Source: Pseudonocardia sp. DSM 110487
GTDB taxonomy: Bacteria > Actinomycetota > Actinomycetes > Mycobacteriales > Pseudonocardiaceae
Direction of reading: 5' to 3'
Length of the DNA stretch: 64,000 bases
NCBI RefSeq assembly: GCF_019468565.1
Contig: NZ_CP080521.1
Span: 10,044,001-10,108,000 of the forward strand
Shown here: in pieces, positions 55,838 to 63,395 of the stretch
How the letters are laid out: each line of letters begins with the position of its first letter
Numbering within the stretch: position 1 is the stretch's first letter
The notes under the pieces: generated by a model
Told to the model about the DNA's origin: nothing
The model's input: only the letters and a program-made list of their open reading frames with translations
The model's database searches: none
Position numbers and translations under genes: made by a program

Positions 55838-56830
55838 ATGCTCGGGGGGATCGGCGGGCGCCTGCGCACGGCCGCTGTCGCGCTCATGCTCACATTCGGT
55901 GTCACGGCAGGGGCGGCGGGCTGCGGACTTCTCGGTGGGTCCGAGCCGGAGCCGGCCGCGGAGGGCGCGCCGCCACGGCTCACGGTTTCCATCATGCCCA
56001 CCACCGACCTGGCCCCGTTCCACCTCGCCGTGCAGAACGGGTACTTCGACGCCGAGGGTGTGCGGGTGGAATCCGTGCCGGCGCCGAGCGGGCAGGCCTC
56101 GCTCGCAAAGCTCATCGGCGGTGAGGTGGACATCGCCTACAGCAGCTACACCCCGTTCTTCGTGGCGCAGAGCCAGGGAGCCGCGGACCTGAAGTTCGTG
56201 GCGGACGCCTCTTCTGCCGCCCCGAACACGACGATGATCGTGGCCTTGCCCGGCTCCGGGGTGCGATCGGTCGCCGATCTCGCGGGCAAGCGCATCGCCG
56301 TCACCGCGACCAACACGATCTCCGACACGCTCGTGAAGGCGGTGATGCGGGAGGCCGGCGTCGACTTCTCGGGCGTGCAGTGGATCAGCGTCCCCTTCCC
56401 GGAGACGGCCCCCGCGCTCGCCCGTGGTGACGTCGACGCGGCCTTCCTCACCGAACCGTTCATCACGCTGGCGGCTCGGAGCGTCGGCGCGGCGCCGATC
56501 GTCGACACCGCGACCGGACCGACGGCGGAGCTGCCCACGGCGGGGTATGCCGCTCTCGCAGGGTTCGCCGACGAGAACCGGGACGCGATAGCCGCCTTCC
56601 AGCGGGCGATGGCGAAGGCCACCGACGAGGCTGCTGACCGAGCCAAGGTGGAGCCGCTGCTCGTGGCGAACTCCGGGATCGACGCCGAGACGGCCTCCGC
56701 CACCGCACTGCTGACGTTCCGCTCGGCGCTCGACGCTCGCGAGCTGCAGCGGGTCCCCGACCTGCTCCTCGAGTTCGGGGTGCTCCGGGAGCGGGTGGAC
56801 GCATCGGCCATGATCAGCCCAACGGCCTAG
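55838..56830 (+). CDS. ABC transporter substrate-binding lipoprotein (NMT1-like)
   Basis: A 330-aa exported lipoprotein. The signal peptide ends in GAAGC (lipobox, Cys near 28). LTVSIMPTTDLAPFHLAVQNGYFDAEGVRVESV and GGEVDIAYSSYTPFFVAQ are the NMT1/SsuA fold. The ligand is unknown; pyrimidine, sulfonate or aromatic anions are typical. Its TAG overlaps the next GTG by one base. It is the first gene of a four-gene operon with two permeases and one ATPase. Confidence 0.88.
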   Translation: MLGGIGGRLRTAAVALMLTFGVTAGAAGCGLLGGSEPEPAAEGAPPRLTVSIMPTTDLAPFHLAVQNGYFDAEGVRVESVPAPSGQASLAKLIGGEVDIAYSSYTPFFVAQSQGAADLKFVADASSAAPNTTMIVALPGSGVRSVADLAGKRIAVTATNTISDTLVKAVMREAGVDFSGVQWISVPFPETAPALARGDVDAAFLTEPFITLAARSVGAAPIVDTATGPTAELPTAGYAALAGFADENRDAIAAFQRAMAKATDEAADRAKVEPLLVANSGIDAETASATALLTFRSALDARELQRVPDLLLEFGVLRERVDASAMISPTA

Positions 56831-57591
56831 TGTCGGCGGTGCGGAGCCTTGCCGGGCTGCTCGCCGTGCTTGCGTTGTGGGAGGGCAGTACCCGAGTAGG
56901 ACTGGTGGACGCCCGGTTCGTGCCGCCGCCGTCGGTGGTCCTCGTCCGGGTGGCCGAGCTACTGGGCAGTGAGGCGTTCCTGCGCGACGTGATCGCCACG
57001 GTGCTGGCGTGGGCGATAGCGCTCGGCATCGCCGTGGCGATCGCCGTGCCGGCGGGCTTGGTGCTCGGCAGCGTCCGAGCCGTGCGCATCGCGACGCGGG
57101 CACTCGTCGAGCTGCTCCGCCCGATCCCGTCCGTCGCGCTGATCCCGCTGGTGATCCTGCTCGTCGGCGGCGGCCCGGAAGCCAAGATCACGCTCGCGGT
57201 GTACGCCTCGATCTGGCCGATCCTCTACAACACCGTCTACGGACTCGACGAGATCGACCCGCTGCTCACCGAGACCGCACGGGCCTGCGGCACGCCGCGA
57301 CTGCACATCGCCACATCGGTCGCCCTTCCCTGTGCCGCGCCGTTCATGGTCACCGGCGTGCGGCTCTCCGCCGCCATCGCGCTCATCGTGGTGGTGAGCA
57401 CCGAGTTCCTCGCGGGTGCGAGCCGGGGTATCGGCAGCGCGATCCTCCAGGCGAGCAGCGGTGCCGGCCGCATGGACCTCGTCCTCGCGGCCACGTTCGT
57501 CGCGGGCGCGATCGGATTCGCGATCAACGAAGGGCTGGAACGGCTGGCTAGGCGCGCCTTCCCGTGGAGCACCGTGGCGAGCGCGGCGTGA
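56830..57591 (+). CDS. ABC transporter permease 1, SsuC-like
   Basis: A 253-aa permease with about six helices. The EAA loop is EIDPLLTETARACGTPRLHIATSVALPCAAPFM. LLRPIPSVALIPLVILLVGGGPEAKITLAVYASIWPILYNT is conserved in this family. GTG start; the stop overlaps the second permease (GTGA). Confidence 0.9.
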   Translation: MSAVRSLAGLLAVLALWEGSTRVGLVDARFVPPPSVVLVRVAELLGSEAFLRDVIATVLAWAIALGIAVAIAVPAGLVLGSVRAVRIATRALVELLRPIPSVALIPLVILLVGGGPEAKITLAVYASIWPILYNTVYGLDEIDPLLTETARACGTPRLHIATSVALPCAAPFMVTGVRLSAAIALIVVVSTEFLAGASRGIGSAILQASSGAGRMDLVLAATFVAGAIGFAINEGLERLARRAFPWSTVASAA

Positions 57592-58388
57592 ACGGACTGC
57601 TGCTCCGATCTTCGGTTCTCGTTCCGGCCCTCGTCGCATGGGAGGCCGCCACGCGCTCGGCTGGCAGCGCGTTCTTCCCCCCGCCGAGCGCGATCGCCGC
57701 CGCGGCGGCGCGGCTGTGGTTCAGCGGACCTGCCACCCAAGCGTTCCTGGCCGACACCGTCTTCGAGGACGTCCTGCCCAGCGTGGTCCGCGTGCTCACC
57801 GGCTGGCTCATCGCCGTCGTGCTCGGAGTCACGGCAGGTGTCGCACTCGGCCGGTCCCGCGTCGCACTCGACTACGTCGGCCCTCAGCTCGCCTTCGCAC
57901 GTGCGGTTCCCCCGCCCACGCTCATCCCGGTGTTCCTGGTGCTGTTCGGCATCGGAAGCACCATGCAGATCGCCACGATCGTCTTCGGTGCGCTGTGGCC
58001 CGTCCTGCTCAACGCCGCCGATGGAGCCCGCTCGCTCGACAGCGTGCAGGAGGACACGGCCAGATCCCTGCGCACCCCACTCGCATACCGGATCACGATG
58101 GTCGTGCTCCCCGCGGCCCTGCCGAAGATCTTCGCCGGGCTGCGGCTCAGCCTGTCGATCGCCGTGCTTCTCATGGTCGTGTCCGAGCTGGTCGGCGCCG
58201 CCAACGGGATCGGCTACGAGCTGATCTTCGCCCAGCGCCAGTTCGACTTCCCGGTCATGTGGGCCTGGATCGCCCTGCTCGGCCTCTTGGGGTACGGGCT
58301 CAACACGATCCTGCTCGTCGTCGAGCGGCGGGTGTTGCGCTGGCAGCCGTCTCGTGCGTCCCGGAAGGCCACGGATGTCCCTGCTTGA
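57588..58388 (+). CDS. ABC transporter permease 2, SsuC-like
   Basis: A 266-aa permease distinct from its neighbour. FFPPPSAIAAAAARLWF at the N-terminus, RAVPPPTLIPVFLVLFGIGSTMQIATIVFGALWPVLLNAADGA and the EAA loop SVQEDTARSLRTPLAYRITMVVLPAALP are present. SsuABC-type importers usually have one permease gene (homodimer); two here suggest a heterodimeric pore. GTG 57588 overlaps the previous stop. Confidence 0.9.
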   Translation: MNGLLLRSSVLVPALVAWEAATRSAGSAFFPPPSAIAAAAARLWFSGPATQAFLADTVFEDVLPSVVRVLTGWLIAVVLGVTAGVALGRSRVALDYVGPQLAFARAVPPPTLIPVFLVLFGIGSTMQIATIVFGALWPVLLNAADGARSLDSVQEDTARSLRTPLAYRITMVVLPAALPKIFAGLRLSLSIAVLLMVVSELVGAANGIGYELIFAQRQFDFPVMWAWIALLGLLGYGLNTILLVVERRVLRWQPSRASRKATDVPA

Positions 58389-59199
58389 GGTGAGAGAGCT
58401 CGGCCATGTGTTTCCCGGCGGGCATCGGGCCATCGCGGAGCTCAGCTTCACGGTGGACGCGGGCGAACTCGTGTGCGTGGTCGGCCCGTCCGGATGTGGG
58501 AAGTCGACGCTGCTGCGCGCCGTGGGCGGGCTCCTCCCGCCGTCGAGCGGGGAAGTCCGGCTACACGGCGATCCTGTTCGCGGGGTGCCGGTCGATCTCG
58601 CCGTCGTGTTCCAGGACTACAGCCGCTCGCTCTTCCCCTGGCTCTCGACCCGCCGCAACGTCGAGTTCCCGCTGCGGTGGCGCGGGCTCGACCGCGCCGA
58701 GCGCCGCGAGCGGGCCACTGAGGCCCTGAGCGCCGTCGGGCTCGCCGATGCGGGGGAGCGGTTCCCGTGGCAGCTGTCCGGTGGGATGCAGCAGCGGGCG
58801 GCGATCGCTCGTGCGCTCGCGTGCCGACCCGCCGTGCTGCTCATGGACGAACCGTTCGCGTCGGTTGACGCGCAGACGCGACTCGAGTTGGAGGACCTGC
58901 TCCGTCAGGTGCAGCGGGAGCCTCGGGGGATGGAAGCCGGCGGAGCTTGCGGAGCCGGCGGGGCGGGTAAGCACTGCACCGTGCTCCTCGTCACGCACGA
59001 CATCGACGAGAGCGTCTATCTCGCCGACCGGGTGCTGGTGCTCTCCCCGTCCCCGGCGACGATCGTCGCGGACCTGGCGGTCGGCCTGCCGGCCGACCGC
59101 GACCAGATCACGACGCGCGAGTCGCCGGAGTTCGTCGCGCTGCGCGGCGAGATCGCCCGGCTGCTCCGCGGACCGGCCGGAGTCAGATCACCACGTTGA
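58375..59199 (+). CDS. ABC transporter ATP-binding protein with a Gly/Ala/Cys insertion
   Basis: A 274-aa ATPase. Walker A is GPSGCGKST, Q-loop VVFQDYSRSLFPWLS, signature LSGGMQQRAAIARAL, Walker B AVLLMDEPFASVD and H-loop LVTHDIDES. Between the D-loop and the H-loop lies an unusual low-complexity insertion (GMEAGGACGAGGAGKHC). ATG 58375 overlaps the permease stop. The 3' end overlaps leuS, on the other strand, by 17 bp. Confidence 0.92.
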   Translation: MSLLEVRELGHVFPGGHRAIAELSFTVDAGELVCVVGPSGCGKSTLLRAVGGLLPPSSGEVRLHGDPVRGVPVDLAVVFQDYSRSLFPWLSTRRNVEFPLRWRGLDRAERRERATEALSAVGLADAGERFPWQLSGGMQQRAAIARALACRPAVLLMDEPFASVDAQTRLELEDLLRQVQREPRGMEAGGACGAGGAGKHCTVLLVTHDIDESVYLADRVLVLSPSPATIVADLAVGLPADRDQITTRESPEFVALRGEIARLLRGPAGVRSPR

Positions 59200-62059
59200 C
59201 CAGCCTGCCGGGCACCACGATCACCTTGCGAGGCGCCCGGCCGTCCAGCGCCGCGACGACCTTCTCGTCGGCCAGCGCAGCGGCTTGCACCTGGTCGGGC
59301 GAGGCGTCGGCCGGCACCGTGACGCGTGAGCGCACCTTGCCGTTGATCTGGATCGGGTACTCGACCGTGTCGGCCACCAGGTACCGCTCGTCGGCCACCG
59401 GGAACGGGTGATAGGCCAGCGAGCCATCGTGGCCCAGCAGCGACCACAGCTCCTCGGCGATGTGCGGCGTCAGCGGCGCCATCATCAGCACCAGCGGCTC
59501 CGCGACGGAGCGGGGCACGCCGACCGCGCCGTAGACCTTGGTCAGGTGGTTGTTCAGCTCGATCAGCTTGGCGGCGGCCGTGTTGTAGCGCAGCGCGAAG
59601 AAGTCGCTGTGCACGCCGGCGATCGCCCGGTGCAGCACCCGCAGCGTCTCGGTGTCGGGCTCGTCATCGGTGACCCGGACCGCGCCGGTCTGCTCGTCCA
59701 CCAGGTTGCGCCACACACGCTGCAGGAACCGGTGCGAACCGATGACGTCACGGGTGGACCAGGGCCGGGACACCTCCAGCGGGCCCGTCGACATCTCGTA
59801 CAGGCGGAAGGTGTCGGCGCCGTAGCGGTCGCACATCTCGTCGGGCGTCACCACGTTCTTCAGCGACTTGCCCATCTTCCCGTACTCCTGGCGCACGGGT
59901 TGGCCGTTCCACGTGAAACGCCCCTCTTCGTCCTCGACCACCTCCTCGGCCGGGACGTAGGCGCCGCGGGCATCGGTGTAGGCGTACGCCTGGATGTAGC
60001 CCTGGTTGACCAGCCTGCGGAACGGCTCCTCCGAGCTCAGGTGGCCCAGGTCGTGCAGGACCTTGTGCCAGAACCGCGCGTACAGCAGGTGCAGCACCGC
60101 ATGCTCGACGCCGCCGACGTACAGGTCGACACCGCCGGGGTCGCCCGGTCGCGACGGGTCCTTGCCCAGCCAGTACTGCTCGACGTCCGGATCGACGAAC
60201 CGCTCGTTGTTCTCCGGGTCCAGGTAGCGGATCGGGTACCAGCACGAGCCGGCCCACTGGGGCATCGTGTTGGTTTCACGGCGGTAGTGCCGCAGGCCGT
60301 CCCCCAGGTCCAGGTCGACCTCCACCCATTCGGTGGCGCGCGACAGCGGCGGCTCCGGCTCGGTGTCGGCGGCATTCGGGTCGTAGGTCTTGGGGGAGAC
60401 GTCGTCGACGTCGGGCAGCTCGACCGGCAGCTGGTCGGCGGGCAGCGCGACCGGACCGTCCTCGTCCCAGGCGATCGGGAACGGCTCGCCCCAGTACCGC
60501 TGGCGGGAGAACAGCCAGTCGCGCAGCTTGTACTGCACCACTGCCTCGCCCGCGCCCCGCGCGGCCAGCCAGTCGGTGATTGCCCGCTTCGCCTCGGCGA
60601 CGCCCATGCCGTTCAGGCTGATCTCGGCGTTCGCCGAGTTGATCGCCGGACCCTCCCCGGTGTACGCCTCGCCGTCCCAACCCTCGCTCGGCTGGACAGT
60701 GCGCACGATCGGCAGGCCGAAGGCCTCTGCGAAGTCCCAGTCGCGCTGGTCCTGCCCCGGCACGGCCATGATCGCGCCGGTGCCGTAGCCCATCAGCACG
60801 TAGTCGGCGACGAACACGGGGATCCGCTCGTCGTTGACCGGGTTGATGGCGTACGCACCGGTGAAGACGCCGGTCTTCTCCTTGTACTCCTGGCGGTCCA
60901 GCTCGGACTTGCGCTCCGCCGCAGTCCGGTACGCGGCAACCGCCTCCCGCGGATCGGCCGCTCCACCGGTCCACCGGGGGTCGACGCCGGCCGGCCACTC
61001 CTGGGGGACGATCGCGTCGACCAGCGGATGCTCAGGGGCCAGCACCATGTACGTGGCGCCGAACAGCGTGTCCGGCCGCGTGGTGAAGACCTCGATCGCC
61101 GTGCCGTCGATGGGGAAGCGGACCTGCGCGCCCTCGGAGCGACCGATCCAGTTCCGCTGCATCGTCTTGATCGAGTCCGGCCAGTCCAGCCGGTCCAGGT
61201 CGTCGATCAGGCGGTCGGCGTAGGCCGTGATCCGCATCATCCACTGCTTCAGGTTGCGGCGGAACACGGGGAAGTTGCCCCGCTCGCTGCGCCCGTCGGC
61301 GGTGACCTCCTCGTTGGCCAGCACCGTGCCCAGCCCGGGGCACCAGTTGACGGGCGCCTCGGAGATGTAGGCCAGCCGGTAGCCGTCGATCACAGCCCGC
61401 TGCTCGGCCCGCGTCAGCTCGCACCAGCCGCGCCCGTCAGGCGTGCGCCTCTTGTCCTGCGCGAACTCCGCCTCCAGTTCGGCGATGGGCCGCGCCTTCT
61501 GCTGCTTCTCGTCGTACCAGGAGTTGAAGATCTGCAGGAAGATCCACTGGGTCCAGCGGTAGAACTCGACGTCGGTGGTGGCCACCGAGCGGCGCTCGTC
61601 GTGGGCCAGGCCCAGCTGCCGCAGCTGCGCCTTGTAGCGCTGGATGTTCTCCTCGGTGGTCGTGCGCGGGTGCGTGCCGGTCTGTACCGCGTACTGCTCT
61701 GCCGGCAGGCCGAACGCGTCGAAGCCCATCGCGTGCAGCACGGTGCGGCCGTTCATCCGCAGGTAGCGGCCCAGCACGTCGGTGCCGATGAAGCCCAGCG
61801 GGTGGCCGACGTGCAGTCCCGCACCGGACGGGTAGGGGAACATGTCCAGCAGGTAGACCTTCTCGCGACCGATGGCCTCCGGGTCGGCCCACGGCCCGGA
61901 CGGGTTCGGCGCGTGGAACGTGCCCTCGTTCTCCCACCGGTCCTGCCAGCGACGCTCGATCCGCGTGGCCAGCGCGGCGCCGTACCGGAACGGTGGGGCG
62001 CCGTCGTTGCTGGGAGCGTCGGCCCGCTCCGGCGCGGCTGCGGTCGTGTCCGTGCTCAT
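59183..62059 (-). CDS. leuS: Leucyl-tRNA synthetase
   Basis: A 958-aa class I synthetase. The HIGH-type motif is GLHVGHPLGF, the KMSKS-type motif GKMGKSLKNVV. The editing domain has TTRPDTLFGATYMVLAPEHP and GYGTGAIMAVPGQDQRDWDFA. The length is normal for actinobacteria. ATG 62059 follows CCAGGAGCGGGAC; the longer frame to 62284 is not family-like. Its 5' leader carries a leucine-codon leader peptide and a terminator, so expression is probably set by charged tRNA-Leu. Confidence 0.97.
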   Translation of the reverse strand: MSTDTTAAAPERADAPSNDGAPPFRYGAALATRIERRWQDRWENEGTFHAPNPSGPWADPEAIGREKVYLLDMFPYPSGAGLHVGHPLGFIGTDVLGRYLRMNGRTVLHAMGFDAFGLPAEQYAVQTGTHPRTTTEENIQRYKAQLRQLGLAHDERRSVATTDVEFYRWTQWIFLQIFNSWYDEKQQKARPIAELEAEFAQDKRRTPDGRGWCELTRAEQRAVIDGYRLAYISEAPVNWCPGLGTVLANEEVTADGRSERGNFPVFRRNLKQWMMRITAYADRLIDDLDRLDWPDSIKTMQRNWIGRSEGAQVRFPIDGTAIEVFTTRPDTLFGATYMVLAPEHPLVDAIVPQEWPAGVDPRWTGGAADPREAVAAYRTAAERKSELDRQEYKEKTGVFTGAYAINPVNDERIPVFVADYVLMGYGTGAIMAVPGQDQRDWDFAEAFGLPIVRTVQPSEGWDGEAYTGEGPAINSANAEISLNGMGVAEAKRAITDWLAARGAGEAVVQYKLRDWLFSRQRYWGEPFPIAWDEDGPVALPADQLPVELPDVDDVSPKTYDPNAADTEPEPPLSRATEWVEVDLDLGDGLRHYRRETNTMPQWAGSCWYPIRYLDPENNERFVDPDVEQYWLGKDPSRPGDPGGVDLYVGGVEHAVLHLLYARFWHKVLHDLGHLSSEEPFRRLVNQGYIQAYAYTDARGAYVPAEEVVEDEEGRFTWNGQPVRQEYGKMGKSLKNVVTPDEMCDRYGADTFRLYEMSTGPLEVSRPWSTRDVIGSHRFLQRVWRNLVDEQTGAVRVTDDEPDTETLRVLHRAIAGVHSDFFALRYNTAAAKLIELNNHLTKVYGAVGVPRSVAEPLVLMMAPLTPHIAEELWSLLGHDGSLAYHPFPVADERYLVADTVEYPIQINGKVRSRVTVPADASPDQVQAAALADEKVVAALDGRAPRKVIVVPGRLVNVVI

Positions 62060-62090
62060 GTCCCGCTCCTGGGAAGTCCGTGGGTGGCCC

Positions 62091-62130
62091 GAAAAACCAG
62101 AAGACCCCCCTGCTCGAGGCAGGAGGGGTC
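62091..62130 (-). terminator. Attenuator terminator in the leuS leader
   Basis: The transcript reads GACCCCTCCTGC (62130-62119), a 5-nt loop, then GCAGGGGGGTC (62113-62103), a stem with one bulge, followed by TTCTGGTTTTTC. It ends 31 bp before the leuS ATG, so it can abort transcription before the gene. Confidence 0.75.
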
Positions 62131-62157
62131 GGCCGCGCCGGGGCGTGTGCGACACGC

Positions 62158-62196
62158 TCAGTGCGGCGCGGCCTCGAGAAGGAGTCGGCGGGCCAC
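62158..62196 (-). CDS. leuS leader peptide MARRLLLEAAPH
   Basis: A 12-codon frame from GTG 62196 to TGA 62158 with three consecutive Leu codons (CTC CTT CTC) at positions 5-7. TACCCT lies 6 nt upstream, so the mRNA could start at the GTG (leaderless). Beyond it are a 9-bp pairing (62164-62172 with 62132-62140) and the terminator at 62091-62130. An 8-mer next to the Leu codons (62171-62178) is complementary to the terminator loop region (62113-62120). This is the layout of ribosome-mediated leucine attenuation. Confidence 0.65.
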   Translation of the reverse strand: MARRLLLEAAPH

Positions 62197-62307
62197 GTCC
62201 CCAGGGTAGCGCCGCCGGTCCGAGCTGCGCGATCGGGTACGCGAGCGCGCCGCCTCGAAGGTCCGCGAGCGGAGCGGAGGCCATCGGCCCCGCGTAGCCT
62301 GGCCGCC

Positions 62308-62757
62308 GTGCCGCTCCCCATCCGCCTCGCCCTGGGTGTCCTGCTCGTCGTGCTCGGTGCCGCGCTTCTCACGATCGCGGTCCTCGGCCTGCGCCGGAAG
62401 CTGCGGCGCAACCGTTGGGCCGGCGTGCGCACGGTCGCGAGCCTGCGCTCGGACGCGGCGTTCGCGGTGGCCAACCAGGTGGCCGCGGCCCCGCTCGCCG
62501 CGGCGGGTGGCGTGGCCGCCGTGGGCGGCGCCGTCCTGCTGGCGGGAGCCACGGGCGTGCTCGGCTGGACTCTGGTCGTCGTGAGCACCATCGCCGTCTT
62601 CGTCCTCACCGGCGTCGCGGGTGTGGCGGGGGATCGCGCGGCCGGTGCCGTGCCGACGCCGGCTACCGGGCCGTCGGCGTGCGGCGGGGCGTGCGCGGGC
62701 TGCGACCTCGTCGCGGGCTGCCGCACCGCAGTGACCGGCGCGCCGCAGCAGGGCTAG
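62308..62757 (+). CDS. SdpI family membrane protein
   Basis: A 149-aa protein with three to four helices and the conserved cytoplasmic motif GLRRKLRRNRWAGVRTVASLRSDAAFAVAN of the SdpI/YhfL C-terminal family. SdpI of Bacillus gives immunity to the SDP toxin; the actinobacterial relatives have no known role. A Cys-rich C-terminal tail (ACGGACAGCDLVAGC) is unusual and may bind metal. GTG 62308 lies 7 bp after TAGCCT, suggesting leaderless mRNA. Its 3' end overlaps the convergent yqgE gene by 4 bp. Confidence 0.82.
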   Translation: MPLPIRLALGVLLVVLGAALLTIAVLGLRRKLRRNRWAGVRTVASLRSDAAFAVANQVAAAPLAAAGGVAAVGGAVLLAGATGVLGWTLVVVSTIAVFVLTGVAGVAGDRAAGAVPTPATGPSACGGACAGCDLVAGCRTAVTGAPQQG

Positions 62758-63353
62758 TTGTTCCTCAGATCGAGCGGGTAGGTCGCGAGCAGCGAGAGCG
62801 GCATGCCCTGGCGCCGCAGCACGTGGCCCCACAGGCGGCCGTCGTGGCGGGCGAGCACGTCGTCCGGGATGGCGGGCACGACGATCCAGTCGCCCCGCTC
62901 GATCTCACCCGCGAGCTGTCCGGCGTCCCAGCCGGAGTAGCCGGCGAACACGCGCAGGCCGCGCAGGCTCGGCGCGATCGTCGCCGGGTCGGAGTCGAGG
63001 TCGACGAGCGCCACCGGCCCGCGCACCCTGATCAGCCCGTCGACCGCGTTCGGATCCTGCCCGGTGCGCACCGCCGCGAGGCAGAGGGCGGTCTCGCTCT
63101 CGACCGGACCGCCGACGAAGACCGAAGACGGCTGCGACGACAGCGGAGCCCACGACGGAAGGACGTCGCCCACCGTGACCTCGCTCGGCCGGTTCAGGAC
63201 GACGCCGAGGGTGCCCCGGTCACGGTGCTCGATGATGTAGATCACAGTGCGCCGGAAGTGGGGGTCGAGCAGGCCGGGAGCCGCCACCAGCAGCGTGCCT
63301 GGCGCCACCTCCGAACCGGGAGCCGAACCAGAACGGGAGCGCTCGTCCACCAC
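62754..63353 (-). CDS. YqgE/AlgH family protein
   Basis: A 199-aa protein of the UPF0301 family. APGTLLVAAPGLLDPHFRRTVIYIIEHRDRGTLGVVLNRPSEV, VFVGGPVESETALCL, RVFAGYSGWDAGQLAGEIERGDWIVVPA and LWGHVLRRQG are its conserved blocks. Function is unknown. Either of two adjacent GTG codons (63353 or 63350) is the start. Together with leuS and the MFS gene it matches Rv0037c-Rv0038-Rv0041. Confidence 0.9.
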   Translation of the reverse strand: MVDERSRSGSAPGSEVAPGTLLVAAPGLLDPHFRRTVIYIIEHRDRGTLGVVLNRPSEVTVGDVLPSWAPLSSQPSSVFVGGPVESETALCLAAVRTGQDPNAVDGLIRVRGPVALVDLDSDPATIAPSLRGLRVFAGYSGWDAGQLAGEIERGDWIVVPAIPDDVLARHDGRLWGHVLRRQGMPLSLLATYPLDLRNN

Positions 63354-63395
63354 ACGCCCATCGTCGCACCCCGCTCGGCGCAGTAGCCTCCAGCC

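Noticed and set aside
62060..62210. T-box riboswitch upstream of leuS.
   Set aside because: There is no T-box 14-mer or specifier loop. The Leu-codon ORF and terminator explain the leader better.
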